Shown: positions 19,491 to 26,901 of the stretch, in pieces | Layout of the letters: every line of letters starts with the position of its first letter | Numbering within the stretch: position 1 is the first letter of the stretch | IMG/VR virus record: IMGVR_UViG_3300047440_000155 | Coordinates: 1-26,901 of that record | Reading direction: 5' to 3' (one strand) | Length of the DNA stretch: 26,901 nucleotides | Source of the DNA: a virus | The notes under the pieces: model-generated | Told to the model about the DNA's origin: nothing | Seen by the model: the letters and a program-made list of their open reading frames with translations, nothing else | Databases searched by the model: none | Program-made: the position numbers and the translations under genes

Positions 19491-22400
19491 ATGTCAGCTC
19501 CTATGGGTCGTTGCGCTTGTGGTGGTGCTCTCCACATGGCAGAAGGCGGCTCAGTGGATGACGAGGACTTGACGAAGCCAAGCTTTCGTAAGCCACTGAT
19601 CTCAAAGCGCCGGGAAGATCGTCAAGATCGCAAGGGTGCGTCAGAAGCTCCCTTGTCCTTGGCCCGCGGCATTGTAGCAGGATCGTTGGGAATGCCTGGC
19701 GATATCGAGACTTTGGTACGATGGGCGGCCAACAAAGCTGGTGCAAATGTTGACGATCAAAGCCTGTTCAGAACCTCCGAGGGGTTCAACCAGTCACTAC
19801 CACTAAGGGCACCCGAGAGCCGCGGCCGTGGGGCATGGGAAGGGGCCGGGAATATGGTAGCACCGGGGCCACTGACCGCGGCATTGAAGGGCGCCCGAAA
19901 CGTCGCCCCGGCACTCGAAAGAATCGCAGAACATCTTTCAGCACCGGGTGAAGCACTCATCCCCGGTCGAACAGGTGCTCAAGCACGCCAAACAGGTGCC
20001 GTGCGCCTTGCTGGTGGAAATTGGGCGCCCGGGCAAGGGCCAAAGGAGCTTGTCAGAGAGTTTGATGAAGCTCAACAAGCCACTTTGCCGGAAGACGTAT
20101 CCAACTTGTTTAACAGCAAGATTTCCAAGTACATTCAGCAGGATCTCGGCACACCGACTGATCCGCTGCGCACAAAAGAGTTGACAGGTCCGAATACCGC
20201 CAAATACATCTACAAGATGCAACCGGACGGAACACGCAAACTCATGCGTAAGGAGCAAATTGCGGAGCCCGTGGACACGAGTGGTCAGCTGCACATGACG
20301 CAAAAAGATCTCAACCGAATGAATAATCAGTTCGGTGAGACATCACCACGCGACAAAGATTACATCGAGATGGATTACGCCGGGAATACGCGGCGTGGCT
20401 TTGGACCGAAGTTCAAGCAATCTTATTCACAGGGTGATGAAAGCCGTGATCTCTTCCGCAAGGCCGATAAGGTTGTGCCGGAAGCACGCACTGGATGGGA
20501 AAATCTGTCTGACGCGCACGTCAACATGATGACGCCGGAAGATTTGAAGTATTACGCTAGAGGTCCGCTCCCGAAGTGGGCGAATGCTCTTCCCGACGAC
20601 ACGCAACTGGCTCGTCTGAGTGGCGACGCCATGGAGAACCTCGGTTTTGGCAACATCCGCCAGTACATGAAAGAGGCAACAGCGCCACCGCGCCCTGCGG
20701 ATTACGTGGGGCCGTTGTCGCCAGAGCAGAAGGCCATTCAAGATCTGAAGCTCAACATTCAGGGCAATCCGGAGAAAGGCATCAGTCCTGCTGATCGCAT
20801 GAAGCAAATGTCGATCAGCGACTTGGTGGATAACACCGGTCAGATGGCGAACAGAGCAGCTCGTGAACGGTTGCTTGGTGATCTGCGTTCCACAGAAGCA
20901 CGCAAGGTCTATGAGAACGACCAGCACTACATCTCCGAACTCAAGCCCGAAGGATTGAAGCACGAAACTGAAGCACTCGGGAACTGCGTCGGAGATAGCT
21001 GCGACTATGAGAACGCTATTCGCGATGGAAACTCCCGGATTTATAGCTTGCGTGACAAAAAGACCGGCGAGCCCGGTGTTACGATTGAAGCACAGCGGGA
21101 AGTGCCTGAAATCAACGATCTACCAGAAGCCGAGCAAGCTCGTCTTTGGCATGAGGCAGAGGTCGAGGCCGGTCGGACAGATGCTGACCCCAAAGAGGTT
21201 TATTGGAGCAAGTATCAGAAGGCAATGGATGAAATCCAGCCGAAGCCTGTCTGGAACATTTCTCAAGTGCGCGGTGTTGACCAAAATGCGGCGGTGGCTC
21301 CTCACTACGCAGAATCTGTCATTGATTTCCTGAACAAAGGTGATCCGGAGGGCGGTGCCGCCAAGTGGGCGTATGTCGAGCCAGAGGAGTTCACGAATCA
21401 TGGACTCCAGAATGTAGGCTCTTACAAGGGCCAGTTCATGCATCGTCCGATGGCTGAGGATGCTGCCAAGAAGTTTGGCAAGCTTGACATGGCGACGGCC
21501 TACGGAGGTGGAGTCTACGATTGGGACAACTACCTCAAGAGCATGATGACCGACCCGGTGCTGATCAAGAAGCACGATACACCGGAAAAGTTGCAAGCTG
21601 CAATCTACAATGATTTCAGCAGAATGCTTAAAGATGACAGGAACAGTGCCATCAAACCCATTCTCGAGGATATCCCAGCTGGTTGGGAAGATCAATGGAA
21701 AGCTGATTACAAAGCCAAGTTGGATGCACAGAAGGCGGCTGCTTCTGCTGATGCACAGAATACGTTGCCGCTTATCGAAGAGCCAGGTGAGCCTGGCGGC
21801 ATGTTCCGCGGCGGCCGAGTTGGTTACGCACAAGGTGGTTCGATTTCAGCTGGCAATACTGTCGGCCTCGGAACATTCGGACAAGGTGATCAACAGGTCT
21901 CGTCGGGCGGTGGCGGTGGCATGGGCAATCCGTTCGGCGGAGGCTACGGTCTGACCGCTGGAACACCGCCACCCGCTCCGGCGTCAGCTGCTGCCCCTGT
22001 GGTAAGCACACCGAATGGTCCGATGACCATGCGCAACGGTCAGAATGGATGGACGTTTGAGAACGGAAATCTAGCTCAAGGTGATGTTGGCAACGCACCT
22101 ACGTATGATGATGTGTTCTCGACATTCCTCGGCCAAACCTACTTCACTCCAGGCAAGTACGATCCTGCACTGGCAATGACTCTGAATGCTGGTAATCAGG
22201 GCATGTTGCGTCAAGGACTGGATGCGTTCATCGGTCACGGCACGGATGATCCGAACGGTACCGATCCACTGTCACAGGCCGCAGCAGCTGGCTACCGGTC
22301 AGATGACCTCAAGAATCTGGCTCGTAATTTCGGTCTGAACGCAGACGCGACTGACCTCGAGACACAGTTGCGTGATCGCACGAAAGATTACTACGGCATC

Positions 22401-23060
22401 GGCGGTATGAGTGCCGGCTGGAATGGTTCGCCTGATGCACGTATCGGAAACATGACGTTGTATCAGCGTAAGGACGGCAAGCTGGTTCCGATTCAAACCA
22501 ACTCCGGACATCTGCCGGAACAGGGTAGCTTTATCGAAGAGCACCCCGGCGTGTTGGCTCCGTTGGCTGTGGTCGGGGGTGGACTGGCAGCGGCCTATTT
22601 TGGTGCTGGTGCGGCGGGTGCTGGTGCCGGTGCAGCAGAAGGCGCCGGCGGTGCTGGTGCCGCCAGTGGTTTGGGAAGCTACTGGAGTTCTATGCCAGCT
22701 TGGGCTCAAGGTGCTGCTCAAGGTGCAGCTTCTGGTGCTCTTTCGTCTGGTGTCCAAGGGCAAAATCCTATCAAAGGCGCAGCCATGGGCGCACTCACTG
22801 GTGGTGTCGGTGGTGCCGCAGGTAGTGCCTTGGCGGATGCTGGAGCCGGGAGTACCTTGTCGAGTCTCGGTGGCAAAGCCGCCAGCATGGGCACGGGGAT
22901 GGCCGCACGTAGCATTTTGTCGGGAGATCCACAACAACAGCAAGCACGGGCACCGCTCTACAGTCAGCCGGCACAGTCGCAGATTCCCACAGCGGCACCG
23001 GCTCCAGCACCGGCCAATACTGGCATCCTCAACTCGAAATACTTTACTCAGGCTGGATAA
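19491..23060 (+). CDS. Large virion-associated protein (1189 aa), probable internal/ejected protein
   Basis: ATG 19491 directly follows the previous stop; a longer in-frame extension overlaps that gene and is rejected. The N-terminus has CACGGALHMAEGGSV and ARGIVAGSLGMPGDIE. Around residue 497 is EALGNCVGDSC with RIYSLRDKKTGEPGVTIEA, a block resembling the PcfJ-type motif known from conjugation-associated and phage proteins. At about 777-823 is RGGRVGYAQGGSI and a Gly-rich linker. At about 1017-1103 an Ala/Gly-rich hydrophobic region (LAPLAVVGGGLAAAYFGAG) could insert in membrane. The tail is Gln/Pro/Ala-rich. It probably lies inside the capsid or tail and is ejected; this is inferred from composition and position before the portal. 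Confidence 0.7.
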   Translation: MSAPMGRCACGGALHMAEGGSVDDEDLTKPSFRKPLISKRREDRQDRKGASEAPLSLARGIVAGSLGMPGDIETLVRWAANKAGANVDDQSLFRTSEGFNQSLPLRAPESRGRGAWEGAGNMVAPGPLTAALKGARNVAPALERIAEHLSAPGEALIPGRTGAQARQTGAVRLAGGNWAPGQGPKELVREFDEAQQATLPEDVSNLFNSKISKYIQQDLGTPTDPLRTKELTGPNTAKYIYKMQPDGTRKLMRKEQIAEPVDTSGQLHMTQKDLNRMNNQFGETSPRDKDYIEMDYAGNTRRGFGPKFKQSYSQGDESRDLFRKADKVVPEARTGWENLSDAHVNMMTPEDLKYYARGPLPKWANALPDDTQLARLSGDAMENLGFGNIRQYMKEATAPPRPADYVGPLSPEQKAIQDLKLNIQGNPEKGISPADRMKQMSISDLVDNTGQMANRAARERLLGDLRSTEARKVYENDQHYISELKPEGLKHETEALGNCVGDSCDYENAIRDGNSRIYSLRDKKTGEPGVTIEAQREVPEINDLPEAEQARLWHEAEVEAGRTDADPKEVYWSKYQKAMDEIQPKPVWNISQVRGVDQNAAVAPHYAESVIDFLNKGDPEGGAAKWAYVEPEEFTNHGLQNVGSYKGQFMHRPMAEDAAKKFGKLDMATAYGGGVYDWDNYLKSMMTDPVLIKKHDTPEKLQAAIYNDFSRMLKDDRNSAIKPILEDIPAGWEDQWKADYKAKLDAQKAAASADAQNTLPLIEEPGEPGGMFRGGRVGYAQGGSISAGNTVGLGTFGQGDQQVSSGGGGGMGNPFGGGYGLTAGTPPPAPASAAAPVVSTPNGPMTMRNGQNGWTFENGNLAQGDVGNAPTYDDVFSTFLGQTYFTPGKYDPALAMTLNAGNQGMLRQGLDAFIGHGTDDPNGTDPLSQAAAAGYRSDDLKNLARNFGLNADATDLETQLRDRTKDYYGIGGMSAGWNGSPDARIGNMTLYQRKDGKLVPIQTNSGHLPEQGSFIEEHPGVLAPLAVVGGGLAAAYFGAGAAGAGAGAAEGAGGAGAASGLGSYWSSMPAWAQGAAQGAASGALSSGVQGQNPIKGAAMGALTGGVGGAAGSALADAGAGSTLSSLGGKAASMGTGMAARSILSGDPQQQQARAPLYSQPAQSQIPTAAPAPAPANTGILNSKYFTQAG

Positions 23061-23063
23061 CTC

Positions 23064-25934
23064 ATGGCACAAGACGTAAAGGGCATGATGCCCGAGGACA
23101 TCGAGGATGACGAAACCCCTGACTATCAGGTAATCGAAAACCCGGATGGTTCGGCCGATGTGATGGATCCTGAGGAAGCAGAGCCACGTGATTCATCGTT
23201 TGATGAGAACATGGCTGAAATCTTCGACAAGGGCTATCTGATGCAGATGGGCACCGACTTGATGCAAATCATTGAGAAGGATGTCGAAGACCGCCAGAAG
23301 CGTGACGCACAGTACGAGGATGGTATCCGTCGCACCGGGTTGGGCAAAGACGCACCCGGTGGTGCTGATTTCGAGGGTGCCAGCAAGGCTGTTCACCCGA
23401 TGCTTGCCAAGGGATCGGTGGACTTTGCCTCACGGTCGGTCAAGGAACTGATGCCCTCCAATGGCCCGTGCAAGACACAGATTATCGGGGAGCAAACGCA
23501 AGAGAAGGTCGATAAGGCCGAACGCAAGCGCAAGTACATGAACTGGCAGTGCACGACTCAGATCGAAGAGTACCGTGCAGAGCTTGAACGTGTGCTGTCG
23601 CAAGTGCCTCTTGGCGGTGCGCAATACAAGCGTTGGTGGTGGGATCGCCAGCTGCGCCGTCCACGGACGGAGGCAGTGTTCATTGATAACGTGTTCATGC
23701 CGTATGGAAGCTCTGATTTCTACACGGCACCACGCATTGCCTACAGGCAAATGATTACGCAACAAGAGTACGAAAGCCGTGTGCGGGATGGCCTGTATAT
23801 CGACACTCCGGAAGCGGACAACCCGACTTCACTGAGCTCTGGAGATTTGTCCAAGTCGCAAGTGGCTGCGGACAAGGTAGAGGGCGTGGACGACTCCAAC
23901 GCACTGATCTACAATGAAGACGGCCTCCGCCGGATGTGGCAGGTCGAAATCTTAAAGATTGAAGAGCAAGATGACCTGTTCGGAGAGCCGCAACTGGCGC
24001 CGTACATCATCCACATTGACGACTCATCGAAGATGGTAGTCGGCTACTTCCGCAACTGGAAGGAGCAGGATGACCGTTTCCGCAAGAAGCACTGGATGAC
24101 CGAGTGGCCCTTCATCCCGTGGCGCGGTGGCCCGGCCATCGGCCTGGCTCATTTGATCGGAACACTGGCCGGTGCCTCCACGGGTGCACTGCGAGCGATC
24201 CTGGATTCCGCACACATCTCGACGTTCCCGGGCGCAGTCAAGCTGGCAGGTGGCCGTTCTGCGGGTGAGTCCATTCAGGTAAGTCCGACCGAGATCAAGG
24301 AAATCGACGCACCCGCCGGTGTGGATGACATTCGCAAACTCATCATGCCGTTCCCGTTTCCGGGGCCGAGCACGGTGCTGTTTCAAATCATGGAGTGGCT
24401 CACCCAACAGGCTGAGATGGTCGTCGCCACGGCCTCGGAGAAGATTGCCGACGCCGGCAACAACATGCCCGTTGGCACAGCTCTGGCACTCATTGAGCAA
24501 GGGTCTACCAATTTCTCAGCTGTCCATGCGCGCCTGCACAACTCGATGAAGCGCGACCTGGAGATCCTGCACCGGCTGAACGCCGAAAACATGGCGGATC
24601 AAGAGACGGTGGAAGACCTCGGGGAGCTTGTTGTCGGTCGCGAAGATTTCCAAGGTCCGATGGACATCATCCCGGTATCCGACCCCAACATCTTCTCCGA
24701 AACGCAACGGTACGCCCAGCTGCAAGCTGTCATGCAGTTGAAGCAAGATCCTGCGTTCCAACAGTATTTCAAGCAAGATGCCCTCTTGGCCCGCTTCTTG
24801 AAGCTGCTGAACGTGCCGGATGTGGATGGCATTGCCAATCTGCCCAAGGAAACCAAGCGGATGAGTCCGCTGGACGAAAACTACTCGCTTGGGATGCAGG
24901 AACGGCCGCTCAAGGTGTACCCGGAGCAAGACGATCTGGTGCACTTGAAAGCACACATCCAGTTCGCCACATCTCCCATGTTCGGGGCTAATCCACTCAT
25001 TGCAAGTGGGGTCATGGCACCTATGCTCCAACACTGCAAGGAGCACATAATGGCCTTGTATCGGAAGCATACACGGGCCGCTACAGACCAATTCAAGCTC
25101 GAGGCACGGAACCGCAACATCCCGATGGATGATGACGAAGCCGAGCTGTACGGGGCCGCTTTCACCGATCAATTGTTGTCACAGATGCTTGGCGACGTAG
25201 TGATGCCCGGTTTGCAGCAGATGCAGAAGGCTGTTAGCGACATCGCTATGTCGTCGGCACCGAAGCCGGATCCAAACATCGTCACGCAAGTCGAGGGCCA
25301 AAAGGCCATTGAAGCAGCCAAGATTGCTTCTCAAGAGAAGAAGCAAACTGAACAGGCAGAACTCAAGAAGCTGCTGGAGTTGAACAACAATCAACAAGAG
25401 GAGGCGAATCGTGCTTCTCAGGAACGATTGGCGCAACTGGCTACCACTGTGGAAATGGTACGGGATCAGCAAAATAACGGTGCGAAGCAAATGCTTACCG
25501 AATTCCAAGCTGCGCATGAAACACAGTTGGCTGTGCTCAACCAAGTCCTTACCGCCGCACTTACGCAGATGTCCACAGCGGCCTCCGAAGGCGCCGCCGG
25601 TGCGGTTGCTGAACAAGCTCCAAGCGGAGACCTCGCCCAGCAGATCCTGGAGCCCTTGCTTGGTTCCCTGCAAACTACTCTTTCCGATTCGATCGGTGGG
25701 TTGTCTGCACCGAATAGCCCGATGGCTCAAGCCATTATGGGCTTGGCAAAGCAGCAAAGCAACTTCGAGATGATTCTCGAACAGCAGCGCAAGACGATGG
25801 AACAAGCCTTTGGAAGCATCAATCAAAGCCTCCAGGGTCTGTCGAGTCAACAGCAGTACGATGTAGAGCTTTCGACTGACCCGGTAACAGGGGTCAAGCG
25901 TGCTCGTCGTGTCCCTTCTCAAACTAGGAGTTAA
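23064..25934 (+). CDS. Portal protein with extended C-terminus (956 aa)
   Basis: A portal by pattern: SKAVHPMLAKGSVDFASRSVKELMP, the stem region FPFIPWRGGPAIGLAHLI, and PFPFPGPSTVLFQIMEWLTQQAEMV leading to SEKIADAGNNMPVGTALALIEQGS, typical of podovirus-type portals. From about residue 735 a long Gln/Ala/Glu-rich helical extension (EEKKQTEQAELKKLLELNNNQQEEANR) with coiled-coil character resembles the helical barrel seen in some long portals. At 956 residues it is longer than most. The portal forms the dodecameric DNA channel and docks the terminase. It starts 3 nt after the previous stop. Confidence 0.85.
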   Translation: MAQDVKGMMPEDIEDDETPDYQVIENPDGSADVMDPEEAEPRDSSFDENMAEIFDKGYLMQMGTDLMQIIEKDVEDRQKRDAQYEDGIRRTGLGKDAPGGADFEGASKAVHPMLAKGSVDFASRSVKELMPSNGPCKTQIIGEQTQEKVDKAERKRKYMNWQCTTQIEEYRAELERVLSQVPLGGAQYKRWWWDRQLRRPRTEAVFIDNVFMPYGSSDFYTAPRIAYRQMITQQEYESRVRDGLYIDTPEADNPTSLSSGDLSKSQVAADKVEGVDDSNALIYNEDGLRRMWQVEILKIEEQDDLFGEPQLAPYIIHIDDSSKMVVGYFRNWKEQDDRFRKKHWMTEWPFIPWRGGPAIGLAHLIGTLAGASTGALRAILDSAHISTFPGAVKLAGGRSAGESIQVSPTEIKEIDAPAGVDDIRKLIMPFPFPGPSTVLFQIMEWLTQQAEMVVATASEKIADAGNNMPVGTALALIEQGSTNFSAVHARLHNSMKRDLEILHRLNAENMADQETVEDLGELVVGREDFQGPMDIIPVSDPNIFSETQRYAQLQAVMQLKQDPAFQQYFKQDALLARFLKLLNVPDVDGIANLPKETKRMSPLDENYSLGMQERPLKVYPEQDDLVHLKAHIQFATSPMFGANPLIASGVMAPMLQHCKEHIMALYRKHTRAATDQFKLEARNRNIPMDDDEAELYGAAFTDQLLSQMLGDVVMPGLQQMQKAVSDIAMSSAPKPDPNIVTQVEGQKAIEAAKIASQEKKQTEQAELKKLLELNNNQQEEANRASQERLAQLATTVEMVRDQQNNGAKQMLTEFQAAHETQLAVLNQVLTAALTQMSTAASEGAAGAVAEQAPSGDLAQQILEPLLGSLQTTLSDSIGGLSAPNSPMAQAIMGLAKQQSNFEMILEQQRKTMEQAFGSINQSLQGLSSQQQYDVELSTDPVTGVKRARRVPSQTRS

Positions 25935-25936
25935 TC

Positions 25937-26401
25937 ATGGCAGCAGGCCCATTTGTTATCCCGGATCTCCCGAAGCTCAACTATTTCAACCTCACCAATC
26001 TGCTTGCGGCGACAGTAGCCAACTACCGTCTCGCATTGGTGTCATCCGCATGGACGCCGAACAACGCCACGGATGAACTGTGGGCCGTCGCCTCGGGAAG
26101 CGAGATCGCCAACGGCAACGGCTACACCACGGGCGGGCTCGTGGTGCCGTCCATCACGTTGACGCAAACAGCTGGTGTGGTCAAGTTCACGGGCAATCCT
26201 GTGATCTGGACCGCTTCCGGCGCAGGCATTCCCGCATGGCGTCGGATGGTGCTGTACTACCTCGGCACGCTGAATGGCAAGGTGAACCCGATCGTGGCTC
26301 ACGCCTTGGGTGATTCGACACCGGCGGATATCCCGCTCACCACGGCGCCGAACACGCTGACGATCACCATGAATGCTTCGGGCATCATCAGCGCGACATA
26401 A
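25937..26401 (+). CDS. Small phage structural-type protein (154 aa)
   Basis: AGGAG 7 nt before ATG 25937. The sequence NYRLALVSSAWTPN, GNGYTTGGLVVPSITLTQTAGVVKFTGNPVIWTASG and RRMVLYYLGTLNGKVNPIVAHALGD, PNTLTITMNASGIIS matches a small virion protein pattern common next to portal and capsid genes. In that pattern GY-x-x-GG is followed by repeated beta strands and a C-terminal T-L-T-I-x-x-x-x-x-GI. It may be a head or tail decoration protein; exact place unknown. Confidence 0.75.
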   Translation: MAAGPFVIPDLPKLNYFNLTNLLAATVANYRLALVSSAWTPNNATDELWAVASGSEIANGNGYTTGGLVVPSITLTQTAGVVKFTGNPVIWTASGAGIPAWRRMVLYYLGTLNGKVNPIVAHALGDSTPADIPLTTAPNTLTITMNASGIISAT

Positions 26402-26403
26402 TC

Positions 26404-26901
26404 ATGGCTATCACCACCCAAGACGGTGCTCTTGCGGGGATGCAGACACCTCGGATGTTCGCGAAGGCGGTGACGCCGACGCTGGTAGCCGGGCGGCCTG
26501 CGTCCCTGTGGACACTAGCTGGTGCTCCAGGAGCTGGCGCCTTAGATACCACGCTTAACGGCGCGGTACTGTCCTCGTCATCGGCTATGGTGGCAGGACA
26601 GATTCCACACGTAAATCCACCATCGGGTAACTCCTATCTGGCGCGGTTTCAAGCCATGGCGACGATTCCGGGCACCTTGATGCTCTGTGATCGGTTATGG
26701 AACAATCAGGTGAGTGCCACAAGTACAACGTCGCAAACTATCGTCTCCCCAACATGGCCGGCTCGAGATGCGAATGCTTCTACAAACGGAGATGGTGTTT
26801 TGGTTGGTATAGAGGTATCGGTGGCGACAGGTGCAGCTGCGCCTTTTACCACCTTAAGCTACACGAATCAAGCCGGTGTAACGACCAGATCATCCAACAT
26901 A
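26404..26901 (+). CDS. Partial structural-type protein, open at right edge
   Basis: ATG 26404 follows the previous stop by 2 nt. The frame is open for 166 codons to the end of the window. It starts MAITTQDGALAGMQ and continues with LVAGRPASLWTLAGAPGAGA, GQIPHVNPPSGNSYLARFQAMATIPGTLMLCDRLW and a Ser/Thr-rich beta-type region. The composition suits a virion (head or tail) protein; similar genes occur after portals in phages. The C-terminus is not in the window, so the product cannot be named. Confidence 0.7.
   Translation, partial: MAITTQDGALAGMQTPRMFAKAVTPTLVAGRPASLWTLAGAPGAGALDTTLNGAVLSSSSAMVAGQIPHVNPPSGNSYLARFQAMATIPGTLMLCDRLWNNQVSATSTTSQTIVSPTWPARDANASTNGDGVLVGIEVSVATGAAAPFTTLSYTNQAGVTTRSSNI

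Noticed and set aside
18335-19537. A 400-codon leftward open frame opposite the small genes after the fibres
   Set aside because: The rightward genes have ribosome binding sites, membrane and signal segments and tight spacing; the leftward product is Arg/Cys/Ser-rich as expected of a shadow frame.
22299-23072. A 257-codon leftward open frame
   Set aside because: Antisense to the Gly/Ala-rich end of the 1189-aa gene; its Cys/Ser/Arg-rich composition mirrors the codon bias of the real strand.
1-26901. Search by eye for tRNA genes, integrase, transposase and a repressor gene
   Set aside because: No cloverleaf-type sequence, tyrosine/serine recombinase motif or IS end was noticed; absence by eye is not proof.

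Overview
The window is part of a tailed double-stranded DNA bacteriophage (Caudoviricetes) genome, or a very similar prophage. A terminase pair, a large portal protein, two collagen-containing tail fibre proteins and a train of small phage-type proteins sit at high density with 1-8 nt overlaps. Shine-Dalgarno use, sigma70-like promoters and the protein families suggest a Gram-negative, probably pseudomonadotal, host; that is inference. I found no integrase, CI-like repressor pair, tRNA, IS element or CRISPR array, so nothing here argues for lysogeny. Both ends of the window cut a gene.

Layout. (1) 1-3456, minus strand: a leftward accessory/early block. From its promoter it encodes two small proteins, a VWA (MIDAS) protein, a 24-aa membrane peptide, a small acidic protein, a strong Acb2/Tad1-type cyclic-nucleotide sponge (anti-CBASS/anti-Thoeris), two zinc-ribbon-type proteins, a protein resembling the crAss001_48-related family and a 48-aa membrane protein. 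A second promoter near 1103 drives the last three genes. (2) 3457-3571: divergent promoter region. (3) 3572-6808, plus strand: replication block with a small HTH-like regulator, a PrimPol/DUF3987-type primase-helicase and a PD-(D/E)XK nuclease. A roughly 140-bp imperfect inverted repeat separates the last two. (4) 6809-9289: a GC-rich, repeat-rich intergenic/accessory zone. It holds one orphan leftward gene flanked by duplicated 18-bp repeats, a three-gene leftward cassette with two small membrane proteins, one rightward HTH-like gene, and many dyads and terminators. It is the best candidate for a regulatory or origin region.

(5) 9290-12025, plus strand: eleven tiny, mostly overlapping genes of unknown function. 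(6) 12058-14195: terminase small and large subunits. (7) 14251-19489: two tandem paralogous tail fibre/host-recognition genes with different C-terminal domains, a small fibre-associated protein, a two-helix membrane protein, a secreted Cys/Pro-rich protein, a His/Cys-rich protein and a small beta-type protein. (8) 19491-26901: a 1189-aa probable virion-internal protein, a 956-aa portal protein with a helical C-terminal extension, and two small structural-type genes. Major capsid and tail genes presumably follow to the right.

How it fits together: the left and middle blocks handle host takeover, counter-defence and DNA replication. The right block packages DNA (terminase and portal) and builds the particle. 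Several transcription units share a GGTAnnATA-type -10 element, and four genes have the -10 box only 7-8 nt from the start codon, which suggests leaderless mRNAs.
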